A stretch of 64,000 bases of DNA from Chryseobacterium takakiae (GTDB lineage: Bacteria > Bacteroidota > Bacteroidia > Flavobacteriales > Weeksellaceae): positions 248,001-312,000 of the forward strand of contig NZ_FQVO01000003.1 of NCBI RefSeq assembly GCF_900129385.1, written 5' to 3'. The translations under genes and the position numbers were made by a program. The notes beneath the pieces were generated by a model. The model saw nothing but the letters and a program-made list of their open reading frames with translations, searched no databases and had not been told where the DNA came from. Numbering within the stretch: position 1 is the stretch's first letter; every line of letters starts with the position of its first letter. Of this stretch, positions 28,336 through 37,577 are shown one piece after another.

Positions 28336-28755
28336 TTAGATTTTAGTTTTTACCAGCTCAATGATATTATTGCCCTGATCAAGAATCAGGCTGTCACCTT
28401 TTACCCTAGCTTTCATGTCCATTTTCTCATAAACGGCCTCATTGCCTTTAGAATCAACTTTGTTCAGAATGAAAGTTTTATTATTGCTTCTGATACTCAT
28501 TGTTTTTTCTTTATAGTCAAAGACGACCTTTGCAAGACTTCCATCAGTCGCCTTATATACAAAATCTGTTTTTACATATTTTTTTCCGTTAACGTCAGTT
28601 TCATACTGAATATTAGGATCTGCTTTACCGCTGTCCGTCATGGATTGTTCGGTACCGTCTGATTGCAATACGGCTTTATTCCCCGTTTCACTTTTTTTAC
28701 AGCCTGTAAAAGATAGCGCAATCACTGTAACTACGCCCCAAAGTCCCTTTTTCAT
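28336..28755 (-). CDS. Small lipoprotein of unknown function
   Basis: A 139-residue protein with a lipoprotein signal (VVTVIALSFTGC, Cys19) and a beta-rich remainder (KYVKTDFVYKATDGSLAKVV; KTMSIRSNNKTFILNK) that looks like a small secreted sandwich domain. No known family is recognised. It is convergent with rplQ, sharing its terminator, and divergent from the small-ORF/two-component locus, with about 100 bases between its start and the first small ORF, so the two may share regulation. Confidence 0.65.
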   Translation of the reverse strand: MKKGLWGVVTVIALSFTGCKKSETGNKAVLQSDGTEQSMTDSGKADPNIQYETDVNGKKYVKTDFVYKATDGSLAKVVFDYKEKTMSIRSNNKTFILNKVDSKGNEAVYEKMDMKARVKGDSLILDQGNNIIELVKTKI

Positions 28756-28851
28756 GATGTTAATTTTTTTTAATGTATTGATTGTTAAATATTTTCAGAT
28801 ATATTTATTTTTTTGCTAAATTTAGTAAAAACAAAAACTAAACCAACCATC

Positions 28852-28953
28852 ATGAATTCAATCTCTCTAAAATTACACAAACGTGTAATTGTTTGCCCTC
28901 AATATGATTCTGAACTTTACAGTAATAAATCAGGAAAGCCGAAAACTGTATAG
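28852..28953 (+). CDS. 33-residue ORF upstream of the two-component locus
   Basis: ATG at 28852, stop at 28951-28953. The peptide is basic (MNSISLKLHKRVIVCPQYDS and 13 more residues ending GKPKTV), with one Cys and no signal peptide or Gly-Gly leader. Translation is not proven: support is only the ATG, the A-rich upstream sequence and the position 27 bases before the next ORF. It could be a leader peptide, a small secreted factor or chance. Confidence 0.3.
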   Translation: MNSISLKLHKRVIVCPQYDSELYSNKSGKPKTV

Positions 28954-28980
28954 AGTAGGCATATCTTAAAACTTATTACT

Positions 28981-29169
28981 ATGTTAACAGAAGCAGACAT
29001 CAAAAATGTTTCATTGGAAAAAAGTCCGGAAAGCGTTAATTTTTGTGCAATATGGCCATCTGCAAAAACGGGGCTTCAGGTTCTCGCAGGAATTATTAAA
29101 AATCCGGTTGTAAAAGGTGTGATTGGAATGATTGTTACACTCGGCGACAGCCTTTGTCCTTCCAACTAA
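28981..29169 (+). CDS. 62-residue peptide with two Cys and an amphipathic core
   Basis: Starts MLTEADIKNVSLEKSPESVN, a hydrophilic leader-like segment, then FCAIWPSAKTG, a Gly/Ile/Val-rich helix-like core (LQVLAGIIKNPVVKGVIGMI) and a C terminus with a second Cys near the end (DSLCPSN). Cys22 and Cys59 could form a disulfide around the core. The architecture resembles small bacteriocin-like or signalling peptides, but no Gly-Gly processing site is visible and no known family is recognised. A hairpin separates it from the response-regulator gene. The high density of non-random features argues for a real gene. Confidence 0.6.
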   Translation: MLTEADIKNVSLEKSPESVNFCAIWPSAKTGLQVLAGIIKNPVVKGVIGMIVTLGDSLCPSN

Positions 29170-29170
29170 T

Positions 29171-29212
29171 AATGAAGGGGCTTTTCTGTGTTTGTGCATA
29201 AAGCCCTTCATT
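29171..29212 (+). terminator. Hairpin between the peptide ORF and the response regulator
   Basis: AATGAAGGG and CTTT pair with AAAG and CCCTTCATT, leaving one bulged G and a 15-base loop. There is no long T tract after it, so it may be a partial terminator that gives the small ORF much more transcript than the downstream regulatory genes, or an RNA stabiliser. Confidence 0.6.
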
Positions 29213-29252
29213 AAGAAAATAAACTCTGAATTATAATTTAAACCTTACCGGA

Positions 29253-29885
29253 ATGAAAATCAGCATTGCCATCGTAGAAGATGAAAAAAACTACAATAAT
29301 GCGTTAAAAAAAATCATCAATTACCAGGATGATATGAGAGTAGTTGCCCAGTATTTTGATGGTCTTGATGCATTAGAAAATCTCCCTGATATTTCTCCAG
29401 ATGTCGTAATGATGGATATTCAGCTACAGGATATGTTAGGTATCGAGATCATTGGAAAAATTAAAAAACAACTCCCGGATACACAATTTATCATGTGTAC
29501 GAGTTTTGAAGACGATGAAAAAGTTTTCAATTCTTTAAAAGCCGGAGCAATGGGGTATTTGGTAAAAGGAGAAAGCATGGATAAGATTCTCTCATCCATC
29601 CGGGATGTCTACAATGGTGGTGCTCCCATGAGTTTTTCCATCGCCAGAAAAGTATTAAGCCATTTTGAAAAAAAGCTGCCTGAAATTAAAGGTTTTGATG
29701 AACTTACACAACGTGAAAAAGAAATTCTCGAGCTTTTATCTCAAGGTTTGCTTTACAAAGAAATTGGAGATAAGAAATTTATCAGTATTGATACCGTGAA
29801 AAAACACGTCGGAAACATTTACAGAAAACTCCACGTCAGCAACAAAGTGGAGGCAATTAATAAATTTAACCATTTTAAAAACTAA
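29253..29885 (+). CDS. NarL/LuxR-type response regulator
   Basis: A 210-residue two-domain regulator. The receiver has the acidic pair Glu9-Asp10, phospho-acceptor Asp55 in VVMMDIQLQD, Thr83-Ser84 and Lys105 (LVKGES). The C-terminal LuxR-type helix-turn-helix (LTQREKEILELLSQGLLYKE, then TVKKHVGNIYRKLHV) binds DNA. The cognate kinase is most likely the HisKA_3 protein encoded 1.5 kb downstream; the NarL/LuxR with HisKA_3 pairing is standard. The lipoprotein gene starts seven bases later. The target genes are unknown; the small ORFs just upstream are natural candidates. Confidence 0.93.
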   Translation: MKISIAIVEDEKNYNNALKKIINYQDDMRVVAQYFDGLDALENLPDISPDVVMMDIQLQDMLGIEIIGKIKKQLPDTQFIMCTSFEDDEKVFNSLKAGAMGYLVKGESMDKILSSIRDVYNGGAPMSFSIARKVLSHFEKKLPEIKGFDELTQREKEILELLSQGLLYKEIGDKKFISIDTVKKHVGNIYRKLHVSNKVEAINKFNHFKN

Positions 29886-29891
29886 GAAATT

Positions 29892-30737
29892 ATGAAAAAA
29901 ATTAATTTTCTTTTGAGTCTGGGAATAATACTTTTACTTTTTTCATGTAAAAAAACTGATGAAAAACCTACAGCAGATAGTATTAATACTGGTCAACCGG
30001 TTGTTGCAAGAACTGAATATTGCCACCCACCAATTCCAGAACTACTTTCTGAAATTATGATTAAAGATTTTAAGAAAAATGTCTTAGATCTAAAAATCAT
30101 TAACGAATCTGAATTGGTTATCAATAAAAATATTTATGAAAGTATAATAAATAATTTCCCTTCTGATTCAGATGTATTAAACTGTACTTTCGGGGAATGC
30201 GATGCTAAGCTTAACCTAAATGGTAAATATTCTGAATTATCCCCTCTTAATAATAAATTATTAATTTTATTTAATTATGATGGATCGAAAATAAATACAA
30301 AATATCATCTTATCGCTAATGGAAAAGATATAATTATTGATGAATCTGATGCAGATCTGATGCATAATTTATACAATAGTAACACGAGAAGCAAACTAGA
30401 TGCATATGCAAAAAAGTACGGAAAAAATACAATGAAAGTTAAAATCCCTAAATATTGTTTACAAGAATATATTAAAAACTCTACTAGTAATTCTAATTTA
30501 AAAGAATATCGTTTTATTTTGGGTAAAATTCCTCATTGGAATGAATATTTAGAAACTTTTTTACAAACAAAATCAGTAAAAAAAAGTATTCCTACAAAAG
30601 AAATGACAAGATTGAAAGATAAATATATAAATAATGAAGGTCAGATTACATTTATAACAAATGCATATGATGTAGATGGAAATTTAATTGATAATTTATC
30701 ATATTATGACCTAAACTCACTTTCACCTCCCAACTAA
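29892..30737 (+). CDS. Lipoprotein within the two-component operon
   Basis: A 281-residue protein with a lipobox (GIILLLFSC, Cys19). The mature part has conserved-looking Cys residues (EYCHPPIPE; LNCTFGECDAK; PKYCLQEY), suggesting disulfides outside the cytoplasm. No family is recognised. Its stop overlaps the next ATG (TAATG), so it is translationally coupled to the membrane protein. Position between regulator and kinase suggests an accessory sensor at the envelope. The DNA here is visibly more AT-rich than the ribosomal genes. Confidence 0.7.
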   Translation: MKKINFLLSLGIILLLFSCKKTDEKPTADSINTGQPVVARTEYCHPPIPELLSEIMIKDFKKNVLDLKIINESELVINKNIYESIINNFPSDSDVLNCTFGECDAKLNLNGKYSELSPLNNKLLILFNYDGSKINTKYHLIANGKDIIIDESDADLMHNLYNSNTRSKLDAYAKKYGKNTMKVKIPKYCLQEYIKNSTSNSNLKEYRFILGKIPHWNEYLETFLQTKSVKKSIPTKEMTRLKDKYINNEGQITFITNAYDVDGNLIDNLSYYDLNSLSPPN

Positions 30738-31378
30738 TGATTTCAAAACTGGATATTTTAAACAAAATTTATGAAATTGTAGTTCTGGTTAATCTTTTAC
30801 TTTCAATATATATATTGATGAAAGGTAAATCTGGACAGCAATTTCATTTTTACGTATATATATCAGTGGTGACGATAATAGATATTATATTTCCGATTCT
30901 TAAATTAGAAAATGTAATGAATTCTAATTATTTATTTTTCATTTTTATATTAATATCTTATTTATATTTTTTTTATTTCTTTAGAAAAAATTTCAAAGAA
31001 AAAATTTACAGAAGTATTTGGACGATAGTTTTTAGTGTGTTTTTTGGAATGACACTTATTCACCAAATACGATATAATTTCGACGAACTGACTTCTTTTA
31101 CGCTTGCTTTATTACCGTTGTTTTGCATTTTTGGGAGTATGGGTTGGTTTGTATATATTTTAAATCAAAAAGTAGAAGGTCCTATTTTTGATAAAAAGTC
31201 ATTTTGGATCAGTTGCGGTCTACTGATTTGGTCTGTATTCTTTTTGTTCAGAGGTCTTCCAATGTATTATTTTAATAATCTTGATCCAGATTTTTTAAAG
31301 GGTATTTCAATGATATTTACTATTGTCAATATTATAACGTATTTGCTTTTCTTTCGAAGCCAATTTTGTGAAAAATGA
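30737..31378 (+). CDS. Integral membrane protein within the two-component operon
   Basis: A 213-residue protein with about six to seven hydrophobic segments and short loops, basic on the cytoplasmic side (FRKNFKEKIYRS). No transporter or enzyme motif is seen. It overlaps the lipoprotein upstream (TAATG) and the kinase downstream (ATGA). A multi-pass protein next to a kinase that has almost no sensor domain suggests it supplies the sensing part; this is inference. It could alternatively be exported-peptide immunity or transport. Confidence 0.7.
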   Translation: MISKLDILNKIYEIVVLVNLLLSIYILMKGKSGQQFHFYVYISVVTIIDIIFPILKLENVMNSNYLFFIFILISYLYFFYFFRKNFKEKIYRSIWTIVFSVFFGMTLIHQIRYNFDELTSFTLALLPLFCIFGSMGWFVYILNQKVEGPIFDKKSFWISCGLLIWSVFFLFRGLPMYYFNNLDPDFLKGISMIFTIVNIITYLLFFRSQFCEK

Positions 31379-32160
31379 AAAATCTTCCTGAAGAAATAAA
31401 AATAGTTTACATCATTGCAATCTTAGTAATGATGTTATTTGTGGGTTTTATAATTTTTACAGTATTAATGTACAATAGAAAACAATTATTATACATTAAA
31501 GAAAAACAGCTCAAAGAATCTGAATACCAAAATCAGCTCCTCCAGAAAGAGCTCGAAAAACAAAAGCTCATCGAAAAAGAACGGGAAAGAATCTCCCACG
31601 ATATGCACGATGATCTTGGTGCCGGAATCTCAGCATTGAAACTGCAGGCAGAATTTTTAAAACAGCGGGCTGATAATGATGGTCTGAGAAATGATATTGA
31701 CGAACTTCTCAAAACCTCGGAAGAAATGAACATTTCCATGAGAGAAATGCTTTGGAGTCTCAATTCAGGAAATGATACACTCGGAAGCTTTATCAATTAT
31801 GCCAAAATCTATACACAGAATTTTCTTAAGAAAACAACCATTCTGATCATTACAGAAAACGAAAATATAGTTGAAGAAACAACCATTTCAACAGAACAGA
31901 GAAGAAATTTGTTCTTGTGTCTGAAAGAAGCTTTGAATAATATTTATAAGCACAGTCAGGCCAACCAGATCACCTTATCATTTCTTCAAAAAGATAATGA
32001 ATTCATTATGAAAATTTCCGACAACGGAATTGGAATTAACCATAAAAATCCGGCAGGAAATGGCCTTCGGAATATGAAGCGGAGAATGGAGGAACAGAAT
32101 GGACATTGTGAAATTACTAATGGAAACGGAACTCATCTGTTTTTCAAAATGTATTTGTGA
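31375..32160 (+). CDS. Sensor histidine kinase, HisKA_3 type
   Basis: A 261-residue kinase: one membrane helix (about residues 10-33), a coiled coil (KQLKESEYQNQLLQKELEKQ), the dimerisation and phosphoacceptor region ERISHDMHDDLGAGISALKL with His78 as expected site, and a HATPase domain (N box EALNNIYKHSQ; G boxes DNGIGI and GNGLRNMKRRM). It has essentially no extracytoplasmic domain, so it must take its signal from the membrane or a partner, probably the adjacent membrane protein. It should phosphorylate the NarL/LuxR regulator at 29253. Confidence 0.93.
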   Translation: MKNLPEEIKIVYIIAILVMMLFVGFIIFTVLMYNRKQLLYIKEKQLKESEYQNQLLQKELEKQKLIEKERERISHDMHDDLGAGISALKLQAEFLKQRADNDGLRNDIDELLKTSEEMNISMREMLWSLNSGNDTLGSFINYAKIYTQNFLKKTTILIITENENIVEETTISTEQRRNLFLCLKEALNNIYKHSQANQITLSFLQKDNEFIMKISDNGIGINHKNPAGNGLRNMKRRMEEQNGHCEITNGNGTHLFFKMYL

Positions 32161-32231
32161 GAAAAGCAAAATTTTATTAGTATTTTTATAAATCACCTTT
32201 TGGTGTAATGGACATAGATTACTTTTTAAAA

Positions 32232-32239
32232 TAACTTTG
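32232..32239 (+). promoter_or_regulatory. Possible -7 element before the 186-residue membrane protein
   Basis: TAACTTTG fits TAnnTTTG and lies 24 bases before the ATG at 32264. No -33 TTG is found at the proper distance, so the promoter is uncertain. Confidence 0.3.
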
Positions 32240-32263
32240 AAGTATAATTAAAAATTAATAACC

Positions 32264-32824
32264 ATGAAAATTTTATTCGAATATGCTCTTCCTACAGCCA
32301 TCTTTATATTTGGAATGTGGCTTGCTGTTAAAACAGATTTATTAAAAGATACGCAAACAGGCAATAATGAGACAGAAAAAACATTCAGCTTTTCCAGAAG
32401 TCAATTGTTTTACTGGACAATGATTGTGATAATATGTTTGTGCGCTGGTATGGGAAACAATGGTAACTTTGATTTGCTTTTGAAACTGAAAGAACCTTCA
32501 ATTTTACTTTTATTAGGAATTAGTGTGGGAACTGCAAGTGTAGCAACGTATATTGATAATGAAATACCCAACCCTAAAAAAAATACGGATAGCAAGGGTT
32601 TTATAAAAGATATACTATCAGATGCCGGCGGAATAAGCGTACACCGCTACCAGGCTTTATTGTTTAATATTATTTTCGGGTTGGTATTTGTCTGCCAATT
32701 CATTACCAATACTACAGAGTTCCCTGTTTTTGATAATTATGCTTTAGCTTTAATGGGGACGAGCAGTGCAGGCTACTTACTTGTCAAAACAAATGAAAAA
32801 TCATACAAAAGTATTTCTCAATAA
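32264..32824 (+). CDS. Membrane protein of unknown function
   Basis: A 186-residue protein with about five hydrophobic segments (YALPTAIFIFGMWLAVKT; LFYWTMIVIICLCAGMG; ILLLLGISVGTASVATY; a pair near the C terminus). The loop SDAGGISVHRYQALLFNII is distinctive, but I do not recognise a named family with confidence. It follows the kinase gene by 103 bases on the same strand and may share its role or be independently expressed. Confidence 0.65.
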   Translation: MKILFEYALPTAIFIFGMWLAVKTDLLKDTQTGNNETEKTFSFSRSQLFYWTMIVIICLCAGMGNNGNFDLLLKLKEPSILLLLGISVGTASVATYIDNEIPNPKKNTDSKGFIKDILSDAGGISVHRYQALLFNIIFGLVFVCQFITNTTEFPVFDNYALALMGTSSAGYLLVKTNEKSYKSISQ

Positions 32825-32901
32825 GTATAGATTGCTAACACAGTAGTTGTAAAATAAATATACTTTATCAATTAAAACAAACCACTTAAACCAATAAAAT
32901 C

Positions 32902-33102
32902 ATGAAAATAATTGTTGACTATTTATTAGAATGGAATATATCTTCCAAAAAAGGAAAGGTCATATTGAAACTTAAAAATGCAGATCCGGAAATTATAGAA
33001 GATCTGAACTACCAGGATTTTTCAGCATTAGCCATAGTGCTTGAAAAAGGAAATGCAAGATTTGATGATACGGAAAACTCAATTTATAATGTAATGCCAT
33101 GA
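32902..33102 (+). CDS. Small hypothetical protein coupled to a lipoprotein
   Basis: A 66-residue soluble protein without signal peptide (starts MKIIVDYLLEWNISSKKGKV). Its stop overlaps the next ATG (ATGA), which indicates coupling and supports translation. The predicted content is beta strands followed by a helix. No family recognised. Confidence 0.55.
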   Translation: MKIIVDYLLEWNISSKKGKVILKLKNADPEIIEDLNYQDFSALAIVLEKGNARFDDTENSIYNVMP

Positions 33103-33656
33103 AAATAATATTTTATCTACTCGTAATTTTGTCATGTATTTCATGTAATATAAGACATAAAGCCACACTGAAAGAATTGCAGAATAAAGGATCAAATTAT
33201 CAGATGTCCTATGACGCTACCCGCAGAGGCGCTGTTATAAGTCTTGATAATAATGGAAAAATTGATAAGATTTTATCAGAAGTTCAGCCTGATGCCGCTA
33301 TAGCAACCACAACGGATATTACCAGTAAACTTACAGGCAAATTGAAAACCGGAGACAGCGTATCCGCCGAACAAATAACAAAAATAGCTGAAACATTATC
33401 CAAACTGGGAGAGAGAACGGCACCGGTAAACATGCTGAGAGACGCATTGTACAGGCTGGAAGAACATTGTGTAAATTTTCCTGAACAATGCAAAGATGAA
33501 AAATATTTTAACAGCTTTGATAAAGTTGTAGATTTAATAGTCAAATTACAAGGCGAAATTTCAGAAACAGCTGCTAATGAGGCTAGAGCGGAAGAAGCCA
33601 AAACCTTGAGAGCACTCACTCCGCAAGAGAGGGATAAATATAATTTAAATAAATAA
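33099..33656 (+). CDS. Lipoprotein of unknown function
   Basis: A 185-residue protein with a lipoprotein signal (FYLLVILSCISC, Cys16 favoured). The mature part is mostly helical and charged, with a Cys pair (EEHCVNFPEQCKDE) that may form a disulfide. It is the last gene of the 32.2-33.7 kb group of uncharacterised proteins, before the enolase promoter. Function unknown; an envelope location is supported by the signal. Confidence 0.65.
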   Translation: MKIIFYLLVILSCISCNIRHKATLKELQNKGSNYQMSYDATRRGAVISLDNNGKIDKILSEVQPDAAIATTTDITSKLTGKLKTGDSVSAEQITKIAETLSKLGERTAPVNMLRDALYRLEEHCVNFPEQCKDEKYFNSFDKVVDLIVKLQGEISETAANEARAEEAKTLRALTPQERDKYNLNK

Positions 33657-33767
33657 TGGAATAAACACCATTTGTAAGGGATGCTTATTTTGATAACAAC
33701 AACTCTGTTTTAAATTCAGAAATTAACTAAAATTTAACTCTGAATAAACGTATAAATTACGTGTCAT

Positions 33768-33800
33768 TTGCTTCAAAAAGTTAAAAATTGATTAAATTTG
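33768..33800 (+). promoter_or_regulatory. Promoter of eno
   Basis: TTG at 33768-33770, a 22-bp spacer and TAAATTTG at 33793-33800; within the range used by Bacteroidota. The eno ATG is 23 bases downstream. Confidence 0.65.
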
Positions 33801-33805
33801 TCTGA

Positions 33806-35116
<1,311 letters not shown>

Positions 35117-35135
35117 TTAATTGAAATTATAAATA

Positions 35136-35168
35136 ACGGCAAGCGAAATTTTTAGTTTGCCGTGTTTT
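35136..35168 (+). terminator. Terminator of eno
   Basis: ACGGCAAGC pairs with GTTTGCCGT (one G-T pair) over a ten-base loop, followed by a short T run. Lies between eno and the citrate synthase gene. Confidence 0.65.
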
Positions 35169-35202
35169 GTAATAAATAGTATATTTAGAAAAAAAATAAA
35201 TA

Positions 35203-36489
35203 ATGTCAGACAACAAAGTAATATTGAATTACGATGGTAATTCATATGAATATCCAATTGTGGATAGTACTATCGGAGACAGAGGAATCGATATTTCAAA
35301 ATTAAGAGACCAGACGGGTCTGATCACACTTGATTTAGGGTATAAAAATACCGGGGCTACACTTAGTGACATCACGTACTTAGATGGAGATAAAGGAGAA
35401 TTATTCTACAGAGGATATCCTATCGAGCAGATTGCCGATAAATCAAACTTCACAGAAGTAATGTACCTTTTATTGCACGGGGAATTGCCGAATCAGGATC
35501 AGTTTAATTCTTTCGAATCAAATATTAAAAAATATAACTTCGTAGCAGAGGAGATGAAAAAAATCATCGATGCTTTCCCTCGTTCTGCTCACCCTATGGG
35601 AGTTCTTTCTTCTTTAACTTCCGCTTTAACGGCCTTTAATCCAAAATCCGTTAATGTAAATTCTAAAGAAGAAATGGATCATGCTGCAGAATTGCTTATT
35701 GCAAAATTCTCTCACCTTTGTGCATGGACGTACAGAAAAACGCAGGGATTACCGCTTAACCACGGTGACAACAACCTGAATTATGTAGAAAATTTCTACA
35801 AAATGACCTTCAGAATGCCAAATCAAGATTTTGAAATTGATCCTGTGGTTGTTCAGGCTTTGGATAAATTATTAATTCTTCACGCAGATCACGAGCAAAA
35901 CTGTTCTACATCTACTGTAAGAATGGTTGGTTCTGCTCACACAGGTCTTTTCGCTTCTATCTCAGCTGGGGTTTCTGCGCTTTGGGGGCCGCTTCACGGT
36001 GGTGCAAACCAGGCAGTGATCGAAATGCTTGAGCTTATTGAAAAAGATGGTGGCGATGTAAACAAATGGGTAGCAAAAGCTAAAGATAAAAACGACAGTT
36101 TCCGTTTAATGGGCTTCGGACACAGAGTGTACAAAAACTTCGATCCAAGAGCGAAAATCATTAAAAAAGCGGCAGACGATATTCTTAACGCATTGGGAAT
36201 TCAGGATAAGGCATTGGATATCGCAATGCAGTTAGAAAGAGTGGCTTTGGAAGACGAATATTTCGTAGAAAGAAAGCTATATCCGAATGTAGACTTCTAT
36301 TCAGGAATTATCTACAGAGCACTAGGAATTCCTACGGAAATGTTCACAGTAATGTTTGCTTTGGGAAGACTTCCGGGATGGATTTCTCAGTGGAAAGAAA
36401 TGAGATTGAAAGGAGATCCTATCGGAAGACCAAGACAGGTATATCAGGGCGCTCAAAAGAGAGACTACATTGATATGGTGAACAGATAA
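35203..36489 (+). CDS. gltA: Citrate synthase, type II
   Basis: Condenses acetyl-CoA and oxaloacetate at the entry of the TCA cycle. The 428 residues are typical of the NADH-sensitive-type hexameric length. Catalytic regions are present: HADHEQNCSTSTVRMVGSAH with the first His, LWGPLHGGANQAVIEML with the second His, MGFGHRVYKNFDPRA, and FYSGIIYRALGIPTEMF with the Asp-containing strand just before it (PNVD). A strong terminator follows. It neighbours enolase but appears separately transcribed. Confidence 0.98.
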   Translation: MSDNKVILNYDGNSYEYPIVDSTIGDRGIDISKLRDQTGLITLDLGYKNTGATLSDITYLDGDKGELFYRGYPIEQIADKSNFTEVMYLLLHGELPNQDQFNSFESNIKKYNFVAEEMKKIIDAFPRSAHPMGVLSSLTSALTAFNPKSVNVNSKEEMDHAAELLIAKFSHLCAWTYRKTQGLPLNHGDNNLNYVENFYKMTFRMPNQDFEIDPVVVQALDKLLILHADHEQNCSTSTVRMVGSAHTGLFASISAGVSALWGPLHGGANQAVIEMLELIEKDGGDVNKWVAKAKDKNDSFRLMGFGHRVYKNFDPRAKIIKKAADDILNALGIQDKALDIAMQLERVALEDEYFVERKLYPNVDFYSGIIYRALGIPTEMFTVMFALGRLPGWISQWKEMRLKGDPIGRPRQVYQGAQKRDYIDMVNR

Positions 36490-36512
36490 TCATTCATCTT
36501 ATTATAAATAAG

Positions 36513-36538
36513 TCCCAAAGCTTGCTTTGGGATTTTTT
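36513..36538 (+). terminator. Terminator of gltA
   Basis: TCCCAAAG pairs with CTTTGGGA over a CTTG loop, followed by six T: a textbook intrinsic terminator. Confidence 0.9.
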
Positions 36539-36566
36539 ATTTCAAGGAATTTTTTTAACTTAAAGC

Positions 36567-37031
36567 ATGGAAAATGAGAAATTAAATTCGCTTAAGAAGA
36601 CAATGAGGATTAATATTATTCTCTACATCATCTACGGGCTTTTCCTCATGATTGAAACATTCGATTTCCTTGAAATGCTGCATTCCAAACCTGCTGATTA
36701 TTCACCCACCTACAGCTTGGTAAACGTTATCTTTTACCAGATGGAGATGTTCATTTGTTTCCTTTGTGCTTTTACTCTGATTATTCTTGTATCAACAAAA
36801 CAATCTGTAAAGATGCTGCTTTTTATCAGCCTTAGCCTTTTCATTTTTAGAATCGGAACAGTGTATTATCTATATTTTTACGAAACTGAAGAAAGGTGGG
36901 TGCCCTTTATCTATAAAAGAGCCAATGATTTCAGCATGCTTTTCAGAAGAACTTTAGTTCCGGGGCAGTTGATAGTCGGTGTAATTTCTTTTTGGTATTC
37001 AATCAAGGTTTTAAGAGCAGACAAAAAATAA
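36567..37031 (+). CDS. Four-helix membrane protein of unknown function
   Basis: A 154-residue protein with four hydrophobic segments (IILYIIYGLFLMIETF; YQMEMFICFLCAFTLIILV; MLLFISLSLFIFRIGTVYYL; PGQLIVGVISFWYSIKVL). No motif points to a function. It starts 28 bases after the citrate synthase terminator and is convergent with the next gene. Confidence 0.6.
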   Translation: MENEKLNSLKKTMRINIILYIIYGLFLMIETFDFLEMLHSKPADYSPTYSLVNVIFYQMEMFICFLCAFTLIILVSTKQSVKMLLFISLSLFIFRIGTVYYLYFYETEERWVPFIYKRANDFSMLFRRTLVPGQLIVGVISFWYSIKVLRADKK

Positions 37032-37053
37032 AATTACTGCAATTTATTATTGA

Positions 37054-37512
37054 TTATTTTAGTGGCTTTTTGAAGTTTTCCGCACGAGTATTCTGAATAC
37101 TTATTGCTGTCCCTACACCGTGAATCATGACCATTGAAGCTGTTCCGGTTTCAATAAAGTATTTTAAAATAGCGCCATTTTCAAGTTCTGCTGAACCAAA
37201 AGTAAGCGCTTCCTTTTTACTTTTAAATTCTCCGTACAATCTATTTTTTGCGTTCGTCAGATTTCCGGAAAATAAATTGCCGTTTTCGAGGGTAATCAAT
37301 TTTCTTGTGGTTAAAATGCTGAAATTTTCTGAATTAATAACAGTTGAGCAGATCGCTAATTCTTTATTATCCAATTCGAAAGGATAGTTTCTGAATAGAT
37401 TTTTAGAATCAGTTTCGTAAAATTTTGTCCATTTAAAATCATAAGGTTTTAGTGTGCTCCGTTTAATTTTTGCGATACAGATGTTATGAATTGATTTGTC
37501 TGATTTTTCCAT
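37054..37512 (-). CDS. Hypothetical cytoplasmic protein
   Basis: A 152-residue protein without signal or membrane segment (MEKSDKSIHNICIAKIKRST). Beta-rich stretches (LAICSTVINSENFSILTTRK; GAILKYFIETGTASMVMIHG) suggest a small compact fold. I do not recognise the family. It reads toward the membrane protein gene and lies just downstream of the double-glycine peptide gene on the same strand, separated by that gene's terminator. Confidence 0.5.
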   Translation of the reverse strand: MEKSDKSIHNICIAKIKRSTLKPYDFKWTKFYETDSKNLFRNYPFELDNKELAICSTVINSENFSILTTRKLITLENGNLFSGNLTNAKNRLYGEFKSKKEALTFGSAELENGAILKYFIETGTASMVMIHGVGTAISIQNTRAENFKKPLK

Positions 37513-37543
37513 TTTGTATTCATATGTTGCAAAAATACAATAT

Positions 37544-37567
37544 TAAAAAACCTGCATAAAGCAGGTT
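37544..37567 (-). terminator. Terminator of the double-glycine peptide gene
   Basis: On the minus strand AACCTGC pairs with GCAGGTT over TTTAT, followed by a T run. It ends transcription of the peptide gene at 37578 and lies just before the next minus-strand gene. Confidence 0.75.
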
Positions 37568-37577
37568 CTGGTTTTTC

